64,000 nt of DNA, taken from positions 11,420-75,419 of the forward strand of contig CAZPKH010000005.1 in the NCBI GenBank assembly GCA_964587165.1, read 5' to 3'. Shown here piece after piece: positions 42,801-50,257 of this stretch. Below the pieces are notes generated by a model, which had not been told where the DNA came from, made no database searches, and saw nothing but the letters and a program-made list of their open reading frames with translations. Within the stretch, counting starts at the first letter, position 1, and each line of letters begins with the position of its first letter. This stretch comes from CAZPKH01 sp964587165 (GTDB taxonomy: Bacteria; Bacteroidota; Bacteroidia; Bacteroidales; Muribaculaceae). The position numbers and the translations under genes are program-made.

Positions 42801-44361
42801 TCAGCGAAGCGGGTTCGTCGAATGCCACGCTGTAGGTTGTGCCGGTGATACCGGTCACGGGAGTGCCGTCGGGTGTACCGTTGACGATGCGTGTCACGGT
42901 GTAGGTGAGGGCGTCGACATCCATCCAGCCGCCGTGTACGGTTGTGGTCACGGCATCCCATCCGAGCACGAGGTTGCCCGACTCGTATGCGAGCTGCACG
43001 TTGGCGGGAGCGTTGGGCGCGTCGGCACCTACCCATACGGTCACTTTGTCGGAAGCGGGCGAGTTGCCTACGCTGTTGGTGGTCACGACGGTGATCACAT
43101 ACGAGCCTGTGGCTGCGAGGGTCACGTCGGCGGTCACTTCAGCACCGGCGTTGACTGTGCCGGTCGCTACGGTCTCATCGTTGGCAAGCACTTTGTAGCT
43201 GAGCTCGCCGCTGAGGGCGTCGCCGGCAAATGTGGTGGAAGGAGCGGTGAATTTCACCACGCCGCTGAGGGCTTCGCCTTCAAATTCAGCCGAAACGGCA
43301 GTGGCGGCTGCGGGAGCGCCATCTTCGGCCAGCGGTTTGAGGATCGCCATGCCGCTATACTCACATTCTGTCTCGCACAGCAGCTCTACGCTCTTGGTCT
43401 TAAGGTCGATTGTGAAGAAACCGCCGGCACCATCCGAAGGCGAAGTGAAATAATAGAAGGTGTCGGTGGCGGAATCAAGTGCACCGGTAGTCACATAATA
43501 AGTCTCCAGACGTGCGTCGGAGAAGAGCGTGGATACTGCACCTGTAGTCTTGTCGATGCTGTCTATCTCGCCATCCCATGATATACCGTAGAGGTTGCCG
43601 TCGGAGCCGAAGCCGAGGGCGTAATAAGCTGAGCTGAGCGGCGCAATAGGGGTAGAGGTATAAGTCACCGGATCGTAGGTGTCAAGCTGATAGCCGCTTC
43701 CTTCAGCATTAAATGAGCAGCGGTAGAGCTTGCCTGAGGCGGGGTCGACGGCTGTGCCGGTGCACATCATGTCGGGAGTACCCTCGTCGTTGTAGTCGAT
43801 AGTCTCCCATGTCTCGGGGTCGAAGGCGGTCTGCTCAAATAATGAGAAAAAGCCCCAGAAGTCGGTGTATCTTTCTGCATAATAGACACCTTCGTACATG
43901 AAGCCGCCATAGGTGGTGTCGAATTCATCGCCTGTAGCCAAGGCCGAATATGTGGCCGAGGCATTGATTGTGCCGACGCTGTATTCGAAAGTTTCGTTAT
44001 CAACGGCCTCCGGGTCGTATATCTGTGAAACCAGAAGGTTGGGGAAGGCACCCTGTGCCTTGGCAGGTACTTTTGCTTTGGGCACCATCGATGTGCCTGC
44101 AAATACTTTGAGGGTTTTGGGAGCGCGGGCGTAAGCGAAATCGGATTTCTGTACGCCGAGAGCAGCGGTTTTTGATGTGCGCATCACGCGCGAATCAATG
44201 CTGCCGTTACTCTTTTTGTCGGCTACACGCACTGTGCGGGCTTTCGAGCCGGCTGCACCGGGCGTTTTTGCCTTGGTGGCTGCATCGGGAGCTGCCACGG
44301 CCGAAGCTGACAGTGCTACTGCCATTGCTGCGGCTGCAAATACTGTGAAGAGTTTCCTCAT
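39892..44361 (-). CDS. Large modular secreted protein with a T9SS C-terminal signal
   Basis: A 1489-residue protein with a signal peptide (residues 1-23, SAVAA). After a propeller-like N-terminal region (about 100-345, with FGSDGNLYGISWDGEIDSIDKTTGAVSTL) come fibronectin-III-like modules (about 355-545), a jelly-roll of the cleaved-adhesin/choice-of-anchor-J type (548-705, DMDDWLILPAVKLEAGKSYDF), two more Fn3-like modules, a second jelly-roll (about 915-1065), a CARDB-like module (1070-1175), a third jelly-roll (1213-1383, CDDWMISPAL) and a last Fn3. The final 40 residues (FYNLQGVRVNNPAAGRIYIV ... KVMVK) match the type A T9SS sorting tail. No catalytic motif seen; likely a surface adhesin or scaffold. 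SprA in this window would be its channel. Confidence 0.85.
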   Translation of the reverse strand: MRKLFTVFAAAAMAVALSASAVAAPDAATKAKTPGAAGSKARTVRVADKKSNGSIDSRVMRTSKTAALGVQKSDFAYARAPKTLKVFAGTSMVPKAKVPAKAQGAFPNLLVSQIYDPEAVDNETFEYSVGTINASATYSALATGDEFDTTYGGFMYEGVYYAERYTDFWGFFSLFEQTAFDPETWETIDYNDEGTPDMMCTGTAVDPASGKLYRCSFNAEGSGYQLDTYDPVTYTSTPIAPLSSAYYALGFGSDGNLYGISWDGEIDSIDKTTGAVSTLFSDARLETYYVTTGALDSATDTFYYFTSPSDGAGGFFTIDLKTKSVELLCETECEYSGMAILKPLAEDGAPAAATAVSAEFEGEALSGVVKFTAPSTTFAGDALSGELSYKVLANDETVATGTVNAGAEVTADVTLAATGSYVITVVTTNSVGNSPASDKVTVWVGADAPNAPANVQLAYESGNLVLGWDAVTTTVHGGWMDVDALTYTVTRIVNGTPDGTPVTGITGTTYSVAFDEPASLMNISYQVVAVAGDAESAASESNALSFGAIVPPYTNSFASDDDLNGFTIIDANGDGKSWSISEKGARMSYNADLDMDDWLILPAVKLEAGKSYDFTIIASSQGTSFPERFEVKMGTAATAAAMTETIIASTELTTAADEEYTGTINPGSTGNYYIGVHGISDADMYYLNVREVSISAPYSAKAPDAVTDVKYIGAPSNGNEGTLTFKAPVKAVNGDALSTVDITVSADDAVVKTFTGVAAGANVSLEVSADEPTDVSYTIVASNAEGTGRSYLANVFIGPRKATAPVNVAIVETSTPGQVTVSWTPTLADVDGNPLDASAITYMLLDEDTNTIVSNIAADPAGCEYTFQAVEAGEQDFVYYFIVPETAAGESTSAGNYAYTDMIPVGKPYAMPVKESFAAGKLSYNWMTSGTSGWTIATGCNTPECEPMDTDGGMLAYNPSTTGAGASAAFLSGKIDLSGATDQTVFKFYFFPTSGASYTMQPVVVIDGEEIAVGDPIVSNSVNTTTWAPVTVSLADYAAENAQVGIRATCNAYDAVLCLDNLYIGNLLDNDLALDKISAPSNVQAGSEILVSATVVNNGANNADAYSVSLLVDGEEFENTEEAGLAAGASKTLTFAVPTDVFTADEVTLQAKVTAAADDDLTNNASETITVAVIQPSLPVATELKGEENNGAVDLSWTAPAIDTAATQINDGAEDYDDWVIDQAGDWTFIDGDGQNTYLWDAAELRFPDNGEASAFRVLNGTTLDLDITHSGDKVFACFNAVSGLCDDWMISPALAGEAQTVSFWARSLTVQYGAEEFEFMVSTTGKAPADFVRVGSVINPGEEWTEYTFDLDADVKYFAIHVISDDRFALLVDDFSFLASPGKVDLAGYNVYRNGIKLNTELVSGTNYTDTTVEAGVTYDYYVTAVYVEGESALSNKWSITTGIETISAEEAANATFYNLQGVRVNNPAAGRIYIVTEGNRARKVMVK

Positions 44362-44544
44362 ACCTAAAACAGTTTTGTTAATACTTGTATATATGTGTTC
44401 TTGAAGCTGTGTGCTATTGGAATGAAGGAGGGGTGTGATGAATCTTTTCTTTGTACCTTAGAATAGCGCCGGGCGGCTTGCAGAGCCGTGTGTGCCCTCT
44501 TTTTTTGACGCGGCATGCCAGTAATTGATGACTGACTTACGGCG

Positions 44545-44575
44545 CAAAATTATTAATTAAATTTGGTAAAGCCAA
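44545..44575 (-). promoter_or_regulatory. Promoter of the T9SS cargo gene
   Basis: Minus strand: TTGG (44572-44575, one mismatch), 19-base spacer, TAATTTTG (44545-44552, perfect). It implies a leader of about 175 bases. Confidence 0.6.
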
Positions 44576-44588
44576 GGGTTTTGTAAAA

Positions 44589-44596
44589 TATTTTTG
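44589..44596 (+). promoter_or_regulatory. -7 promoter box of the 44696 barrel gene
   Basis: TATTTTTG, a perfect TAnnTTTG; a TTTG lies 23 bases upstream, slightly long spacing. Confidence 0.4.
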
Positions 44597-44695
44597 AAAA
44601 TTTGCTAATTTTTTTAGTGCTGATGCTTCGGCGCAAACTTTCTTTGGCCGGCGGATGTTATTGTTTAAAGAAGAAAAAATCAAAATCAAATCGTC

Positions 44696-45364
44696 ATGAA
44701 AAGGGTCAGAATCCTCATGGTTGCGGCAGCGATAGCCATCAGCAGCGCCGTCAGCGCCAATGCACAGTATTATCAGCTTGCTTCACAGGCAGCCGATATG
44801 ATCACCACGGCAGCCACGGGCGGCATGAACTACCGCGGGTATGTAGATGCGGCATTTGCCGGGGGTGTGGGCAAAAAACGCACCGATGTGTTTGAACTCA
44901 GCACCACGCAAGGCATCAAGGTGTCGCCGCAATTTTTCATCGGTGTGGGTGCCGGAGTGCAGTTGCTCCTTACCGATGTGAACAACGATGAGGGCGAAGT
45001 ATACTATCCGTGGATGGCCAACAACCCTTATACCACCACCGGAGTGGCGATACCGCTCTTCACCGATCTGCGATTTGATCTCGGCAACCAGTCGGATCTT
45101 AGCTTTTTCGCCGACCTGAAGCTCGGTGCTTCGTTTATGACGGGCAGCAAGCTGATACGCATCGGCGACGGCTACATAAACTCCTCGCAGTGCTTCTATC
45201 TGCGCCCTACCATAGGTATGCGCATACCTCTGACCAAAAACAACAACAAGCTTGCCATGACGGTGGGCCTGACATATCAGCTCCTCACCTCGGGCACATG
45301 GTATATGAACCACAATTCCGTGACACTTAATGCTATAGGTGCCAACGTCGGGTTCGAGTGGTAG
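44696..45364 (+). CDS. Outer-membrane beta-barrel protein, unknown role
   Basis: A 222-residue exported protein with a signal peptide (residues 1-23, AVSANAQ). Sequence after it alternates as in a small barrel (GYVDAAFAGGV, FFIGVGAGVQLLLTDV, LSFFADLKLGASFMTG, LAMTVGLTYQLLTSGTWYM) and ends NVGFEW with a terminal Trp, compatible with an outer-membrane insertion signal. A loop (NNDEGEVYYPWMANNPYTTTG) may face outward. Followed by a strong terminator, so it is its own unit. No ligand can be assigned. Confidence 0.8.
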   Translation: MKRVRILMVAAAIAISSAVSANAQYYQLASQAADMITTAATGGMNYRGYVDAAFAGGVGKKRTDVFELSTTQGIKVSPQFFIGVGAGVQLLLTDVNNDEGEVYYPWMANNPYTTTGVAIPLFTDLRFDLGNQSDLSFFADLKLGASFMTGSKLIRIGDGYINSSQCFYLRPTIGMRIPLTKNNNKLAMTVGLTYQLLTSGTWYMNHNSVTLNAIGANVGFEW

Positions 45365-45395
45365 GCCGTACACAAGTTTAGATAACATAAGATAG

Positions 45396-45438
45396 TCGAC
45401 ATGCTCCTGCACGGGCGGGAGTATGTCGATAATTTTTT
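45396..45438 (+). terminator. Intrinsic terminator of the barrel gene
   Basis: A 12-bp stem (TCGACATGCTCC with GGAGTATGTCGA, one G-U pair), 10-base loop, then TAATTTTTT. Confidence 0.88.
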
Positions 45439-45468
45439 ACGGGGTTATGATGTTTCAAAAAAAAACCG

Positions 45469-45476
45469 TACCTTTG
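45469..45476 (+). promoter_or_regulatory. -7 promoter box of gyrB
   Basis: TACCTTTG, perfect match, directly after the terminator of the preceding gene; weak -33 (TTATG about 20 bases upstream). It puts the transcript start near 45482, which rules out the in-frame ATG at 45423 as the gyrB start. Confidence 0.6.
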
Positions 45477-45503
45477 TGGGGTAATAAAATACATTATATA
45501 GAA

Positions 45504-47435
45504 ATGGCTGAAAAAGAAGAGGTATATAGCGCCAGTAATATTCAGGTGCTCGAAGGCCTTGAGGCAGTGCGCAAGCGCCCTGCCATGTATATTGGCGATA
45601 TATCCAACAAGGGTCTCCACCACCTTGTCTACGAGGTGGTCGACAACTCTATCGACGAAGCATTGGCCGGTTTTGCCGACCATATAGATGTCACGATCAA
45701 CTCCGATAACTCCATCACCGTGATCGACAATGGCCGCGGTATCCCTGTCGACATGCACGAGAAAGAGCATAAATCGGCACTCGAGGTCGTGCTCACCGTG
45801 CTCCATGCCGGCGGTAAATTTGATAAAGGCTCATATAAAGTGTCCGGCGGTCTGCACGGCGTGGGTGTGAGCTGCGTAAACGCCTTGTCGACATATCTGC
45901 GGGCCGAGGTGCACCGCGACGGCAAAGCTTACATGCAGGAGTACTCCTGCGGCAAGCCCACCACAGAACTGCGCGTCATAGGCGAGAGCAACCATACAGG
46001 CACCTCTATCACCTTCAAGCCCGATGCCTCGATATTCACAGTCACCGTGTACGACTACACAACGCTGGCCAACCGTCTGCGCGACCTTGCATTCCTCAAC
46101 GCCGGCATCACCCTGACGCTCACCGACCTTCGCGAAGTCAACGAGCAGGGCGAGGCTCGTTCGGAGACATTCTACTCCAAGGAAGGTCTCAAGGAGTTTG
46201 TGGAGTATATCGACTCAAACAAAGAGCCGCTGATCAACGACGTGATCTCGCTCAACACCGAGCGCGGAGGCATACCCGTCGAGGTGGCCATGACCTACAA
46301 TACATCTTACAACGAAAACGTATACTCGTTTGTCAACAATATCAACACTATCGAGGGCGGAACTCACCTCACCGGTTTCCGTCGCGGTCTTACCTCGACC
46401 CTCAAAAAGTATGCCGAGGATAATAAGCTGCTCGAGAAAGTGAAGATCGACGTGTCGTCCGACGACTTCCGCGAAGGCCTCACCGCCGTAGTGTCGGTCA
46501 AGGTCATGGAGCCGCAATTTGAGGGCCAGACAAAGACCAAGCTCGGCAATAACGAGGTGATAGGCGCCGTGCAGACAGCCGTGAGCGAAGCGCTCCGCAC
46601 CTATCTCGAGGAGCACCCGCGCCAGGCCAAGACCATCGTCGAGAAGATCGTGCTCGCCGCCCAGGCCCGTCACGCCGCATACAATGCCCGCGTCAAGATA
46701 CAGCGCAAGTCGCCCCTGTCGGGCGGCGGCCTCCCCGGCAAGCTCTCCGACTGCTCAAGCCGCACGGCCGAAGATTGCGAGCTCTTCCTGGTGGAGGGCG
46801 ACTCCGCAGGCGGTACCGCCAAGCAGGCCCGCGACCGTACATTTCAGGCCATCCTCCCGCTTCGAGGCAAGATACTCAACGTCGAGAAGGCCATGGAGCA
46901 CAAGATATTCGACAATCAGGAGATCACATCGCTCTTCCGGGCCATGCGTGTCACCATCGGTACCGAAGAAGACTCCAAGGAGGTGAATATCTCGAAGATA
47001 GCCTACCACAAGATCATCATCATGACCGATGCCGATGTCGACGGCGCCCATATCGCTACGCTGCTGATGACATTCTTCTTCCGCCGCATGCGCCCCGTGA
47101 TCGAAAACGGATACCTTTATCTGGCCACGCCGCCGCTGTACAAATGCACCCGCGGCAAGAACGAAGAGTATTGCTGGACCGACGCTCAGGTGCAGAACTT
47201 CATAGCACGATTCGGCGACAAGACCAAGGTGCAGCGCTACAAAGGTCTCGGCGAGATGAGCGCACAGGAGCTGCGCGACACCACCATGCACCCCGACCAG
47301 CGCCTGCTCAAGCAAGTCAGCATAAGCGACGCCGCCGAAGCCGACCGTATATTCTCCATGCTCATGGGCGAGGATGTAGGCCCGCGCCGCGATTTCATCG
47401 AGGAGAACGCCCATTACGCCAATATCGACGCCTGA
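45504..47435 (+). CDS. gyrB: DNA gyrase subunit B
   Basis: A 643-residue ATPase subunit of gyrase, which introduces negative supercoils with GyrA. GHKL ATPase domain: EAVRKRPAMYIGD, EVVDNSIDEAL, DNGRGIPVD, GLHGVGVSCVNALS. The TOPRIM domain has EGDSAGG (near residue 431), PLRGKILNVEKA, and the metal-binding TDADVDGAH (near 507). The C-terminal YKGLGEMSAQELRDTTMHP is typical. Short GyrB type (about 640 residues) without the enterobacterial insert. Start at 45504 (MAEKEEVYSASNIQ) agrees with the promoter and the usual N-terminus. Confidence 0.97.
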   Translation: MAEKEEVYSASNIQVLEGLEAVRKRPAMYIGDISNKGLHHLVYEVVDNSIDEALAGFADHIDVTINSDNSITVIDNGRGIPVDMHEKEHKSALEVVLTVLHAGGKFDKGSYKVSGGLHGVGVSCVNALSTYLRAEVHRDGKAYMQEYSCGKPTTELRVIGESNHTGTSITFKPDASIFTVTVYDYTTLANRLRDLAFLNAGITLTLTDLREVNEQGEARSETFYSKEGLKEFVEYIDSNKEPLINDVISLNTERGGIPVEVAMTYNTSYNENVYSFVNNINTIEGGTHLTGFRRGLTSTLKKYAEDNKLLEKVKIDVSSDDFREGLTAVVSVKVMEPQFEGQTKTKLGNNEVIGAVQTAVSEALRTYLEEHPRQAKTIVEKIVLAAQARHAAYNARVKIQRKSPLSGGGLPGKLSDCSSRTAEDCELFLVEGDSAGGTAKQARDRTFQAILPLRGKILNVEKAMEHKIFDNQEITSLFRAMRVTIGTEEDSKEVNISKIAYHKIIIMTDADVDGAHIATLLMTFFFRRMRPVIENGYLYLATPPLYKCTRGKNEEYCWTDAQVQNFIARFGDKTKVQRYKGLGEMSAQELRDTTMHPDQRLLKQVSISDAAEADRIFSMLMGEDVGPRRDFIEENAHYANIDA

Positions 47436-47452
47436 CATCACACTCCATACCC

Positions 47453-47486
47453 AAGGACGGCACCCACTCCGGTGGCAGCCGTCCTT
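47453..47486 (+). terminator. Hairpin after gyrB
   Basis: A 9-bp stem (AAGGACGGC/GCCGTCCTT) with an inner CACC/GGTG stem, 18 bases past the gyrB stop. No T-run follows, so termination is uncertain. Confidence 0.45.
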
Positions 47487-47597
47487 GCGGCTACTCAACA
47501 ATATGCCGCCTGATGTCGTTTCTTTATTAGAGCCTGTCTTTATATCAGAGCCACTCTCTATAAATTAAACGTCAGACAACACAAACATCACTACATT

Positions 47598-49844
47598 ATG
47601 GCACGAAATACCCGCCCCGGCAAACTTACAGCCGCCGACATACGCGAACTGGTGCTTCAGTACACTGAGCGCCAGAAAAACAACGCTTTCAACTACAAGC
47701 AGGTGTCGCATGCCTTAGGGCTGAGCGAAAAATCCCAGCAGCGCACCGTGGCCGTTACTCTGGCCGAGCTTGCTTTCGACGGCGATCTGCTGGAGATAGA
47801 ACCCGGCAAATTCAAGGTGCCCAACCGCAACAGCGTGGCGGTAGGTACTTTCGTGCGCCGCTCCAACGGTAAAAACTCCGTGATAACCGATGCCGACGGC
47901 GAGAATATTTCTGTGGCCGAGAGAAACTCGATGCACGCTCTCAACGGCGACAAGGTGCGCATCATTGTGGCTGCACGCCGCCGCGGTGCCGACCCCGAAG
48001 GCGAGGTGATCGAGATAGTGGAGAAGAAAGATCAGACCTTCATCGGCAAGCTGCAGGTCGAGAAATATTACGGCATGCTGCTCACCGACTCGAAGTTTCT
48101 GGCAAACGATATTTTCATTCCCAAAAACAAGCTCAAAGGCGGCAAGACCGGCGACAAGGCGATAGTGCGTATCACCGAGTGGCCCGACGATGCCAAGAAC
48201 CCCAAAGGCGAGGTGGTCGATATTCTCGGACGCCACGGTGAGAATAATGCCGAGATGCATGCCATTCTCGCCGAGTTCGGCCTGCCGTACCGCTACCCGA
48301 AGAATGTGGAGGCTGCCGCCCTGAAGATCGACGCCGGGATAACTCCCGACGAGGTGGCCGCACGTGTGGATATGCGCGATGTCACTACATTCACCATCGA
48401 CCCCCGCGATGCAAAAGATTTCGACGACGCCCTCTCTCTGCGCCGGCTCCCCAACGGCAATGTGGAGGTAGGCGTGCATATAGCCGATGTGACCCACTAC
48501 GTGCGCGAGCACACCGCTCTCGACAAGGAGGCCGAAAGCCGCGCCACATCAGTATATCTTGTGGATCGCGTCGTGCCGATGCTCCCCGAGCATCTGAGCA
48601 ACGGCATCTGCTCGCTGCGCCCCGACGAGGAGAAACTCACATTCTCCGTGCTCTTTGAGATGGATGCCGCAGCCCGCGTGGTGAAACACCGCATATGCCG
48701 CACCGTGATACGCTCCAACCGGCGGTTCACCTACGAGGAGGCTCAGCAGGTCATCGAGACAGGCCGTGGCGATTACGCCGACGAGATACTGCAGCTTGAT
48801 GCTCTGGCAAAGACCATGCGCAAGCGTCGCTACGAGGATGGAGCGATGGATTTCGACCGCGCCGAGGTGAGGTTTGAGATCGACGACAAGGGGCACCCCG
48901 TGAGCGTATATTTCAAGGAGTCGAAAGATGCCAACAAACTTATCGAGGAGTTTATGCTCCTTGCCAACCGCACCGTCGCTACGGCGATAGGCGCCCCGGC
49001 CGGGCGTAAAAAGGCCAAAGCGTTCGTTTACCGTATACACGACGCGCCCGACCCCGGCAAGCTCGCCGAGCTCGCACGCACCGCGCGCCTCTTCGGATAT
49101 AAGGTGAAGGAGACAGGCACTCCTCGCGAGATAAACCGCTCGATCAACCGCATGCTCGAAGCCTGCAAAGGCACCGGCGAGTCAAATCTGCTGTCGATGC
49201 TCGCTATCCGCTCGATGGCAAAAGCGATATACGATGTGAACAATGTGGGCCACTACGGGCTCGGATTCGAGTATTACACCCACTTCACCTCGCCGATACG
49301 CCGTTACCCCGATATGCTCGTACACCGCCTGCTCGCACGCTATATGGACGGCGGCCGCTCGGTCGATGCCGGCAGGCTGGAGGAGAAATGCCGCCACTGC
49401 AGCTCGCAGGAGCAGCTTGCCGCCAATGCCGAGCGCTCGTCGATAAAGTACAAGCAGGTGGAATATATGGCCGACCATCTCGGAGAGGCTTACACCGGCG
49501 TGATCACCGGCGTGACCGAGTGGGGTCTGTATGTCGAGCTTGAGGAGAATAAATGCGAAGGCCTCGTGCCGATGCGCGACCTCACCGACGACTATTACGA
49601 CTTCGACGAAAAGAATTTCTGCCTGATAGGACGCCGGCACAACACACGGTACACTTTGGGCGATACGGTGCGCGTCCGGGTGGCTCGCGCCGATATCGAA
49701 AAGAAGATGCTCGACTTCGCCATGATCGACGACCGCTCTACCGACGAACTCTCGAAGTTTGAGGACCAGATGGGTTATCGCAACCCTTCGGCCGTGATGC
49801 GAAATAAAAAGACAAAAACACGCTCACGCCGTCACCGCTCCTGA
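47598..49844 (+). CDS. rnr: Ribonuclease R
   Basis: A 748-residue 3'-to-5' exoribonuclease that degrades structured RNA. An N-terminal winged helix (FNYKQVSHALGL) and cold-shock domains (about 70-240) lead to the RNB catalytic domain beginning with TFTIDPRDAKDFDDALSL near residue 268, whose aspartates bind magnesium. The domain continues with EHLSNGICSLRPDEEKLTFSV and HFTSPIRRYPDMLVHRLL. An S1 domain (about 632-715, YTGVITGVTEWGLYVEL) and a basic tail (KKTKTRSRRHRS) end the protein. Length matches the family. Confidence 0.95.
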   Translation: MARNTRPGKLTAADIRELVLQYTERQKNNAFNYKQVSHALGLSEKSQQRTVAVTLAELAFDGDLLEIEPGKFKVPNRNSVAVGTFVRRSNGKNSVITDADGENISVAERNSMHALNGDKVRIIVAARRRGADPEGEVIEIVEKKDQTFIGKLQVEKYYGMLLTDSKFLANDIFIPKNKLKGGKTGDKAIVRITEWPDDAKNPKGEVVDILGRHGENNAEMHAILAEFGLPYRYPKNVEAAALKIDAGITPDEVAARVDMRDVTTFTIDPRDAKDFDDALSLRRLPNGNVEVGVHIADVTHYVREHTALDKEAESRATSVYLVDRVVPMLPEHLSNGICSLRPDEEKLTFSVLFEMDAAARVVKHRICRTVIRSNRRFTYEEAQQVIETGRGDYADEILQLDALAKTMRKRRYEDGAMDFDRAEVRFEIDDKGHPVSVYFKESKDANKLIEEFMLLANRTVATAIGAPAGRKKAKAFVYRIHDAPDPGKLAELARTARLFGYKVKETGTPREINRSINRMLEACKGTGESNLLSMLAIRSMAKAIYDVNNVGHYGLGFEYYTHFTSPIRRYPDMLVHRLLARYMDGGRSVDAGRLEEKCRHCSSQEQLAANAERSSIKYKQVEYMADHLGEAYTGVITGVTEWGLYVELEENKCEGLVPMRDLTDDYYDFDEKNFCLIGRRHNTRYTLGDTVRVRVARADIEKKMLDFAMIDDRSTDELSKFEDQMGYRNPSAVMRNKKTKTRSRRHRS

Positions 49845-49873
49845 CGTCGCGACACTCCGCCCCGCCACAAAAT

Positions 49874-50221
49874 ATGACTATCGAGATCCGCGACCTGAAG
49901 CTGTATTGCCGCCACGGTGTGTTCGCACAGGAGCAAGCCGTGGGCGCGTGGTACACAGTCACGGCTCTTATCGAGATACCCGACCCGCCCGATCCTGAAG
50001 CCGACGATCTCAATGCCACCATAAATTATGCCGAAGCCATCGACTTGATAAAGAGTGTGATGAGCCGGCCGGTGAAATTGATAGAGACTGCCGCGGCAGC
50101 CGTCAGAAGCGCCCTGCTGCTGCGCTACACGCAGATCGCCGCCCTGACCGTCCGTGTAGCCAAGCAACTCCCTCCGGTGGCAGGGGTCGAACTTGCCGAA
50201 GTAGCCGTCACACTCTCGTAG
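49874..50221 (+). CDS. folB: Dihydroneopterin aldolase
   Basis: A 115-residue enzyme of folate synthesis that converts 7,8-dihydroneopterin to 6-hydroxymethyl-dihydropterin and glycolaldehyde. Family motifs: IEIRDLKLYCRHGVFAQEQ with the catalytic-site Glu20, INYAEAIDLIKSVM, KLIETAAAAV, and the catalytic Lys97 in RVAKQLPPV, where the usual Lys-Pro reads Lys-Gln. Follows rnr by 29 bases on the same strand. Confidence 0.92.
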   Translation: MTIEIRDLKLYCRHGVFAQEQAVGAWYTVTALIEIPDPPDPEADDLNATINYAEAIDLIKSVMSRPVKLIETAAAAVRSALLLRYTQIAALTVRVAKQLPPVAGVELAEVAVTLS

Positions 50222-50257
50222 GCACCTCACCAATCATTTGAACAGATCACATTAGAA

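Larger units (their letters stand above)
44362..44695. other. 334-base intergenic region with divergent promoters
   Basis: No gene is visible. It holds the minus-strand promoter of the T9SS cargo gene and a plus-strand -7 box for the barrel gene, only about 40 bases apart. A hairpin with a following T-run on the plus strand (GGGCGGCT ... AGCCGTGTGTGCCC then TCTTTTTTT, 44470-44508) resembles a terminator pointing to the plus strand, where no plus-strand gene precedes it; in the minus orientation it lies in the long leader of the cargo gene. Confidence 0.6.

Noticed and set aside
45423..45503. Longer gyrB start at 45423
   Set aside because: It would lie upstream of the -7 box and inside the preceding terminator; the standard GyrB N-terminus begins at 45504.
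47529..47552. GAGCCTGTCTTTATATCAGAGCC after gyrB as another MITE end
   Set aside because: Only the first bases resemble the MITE terminus and no inverted partner is found; the same short GAGCCTGT occurs at 56675.
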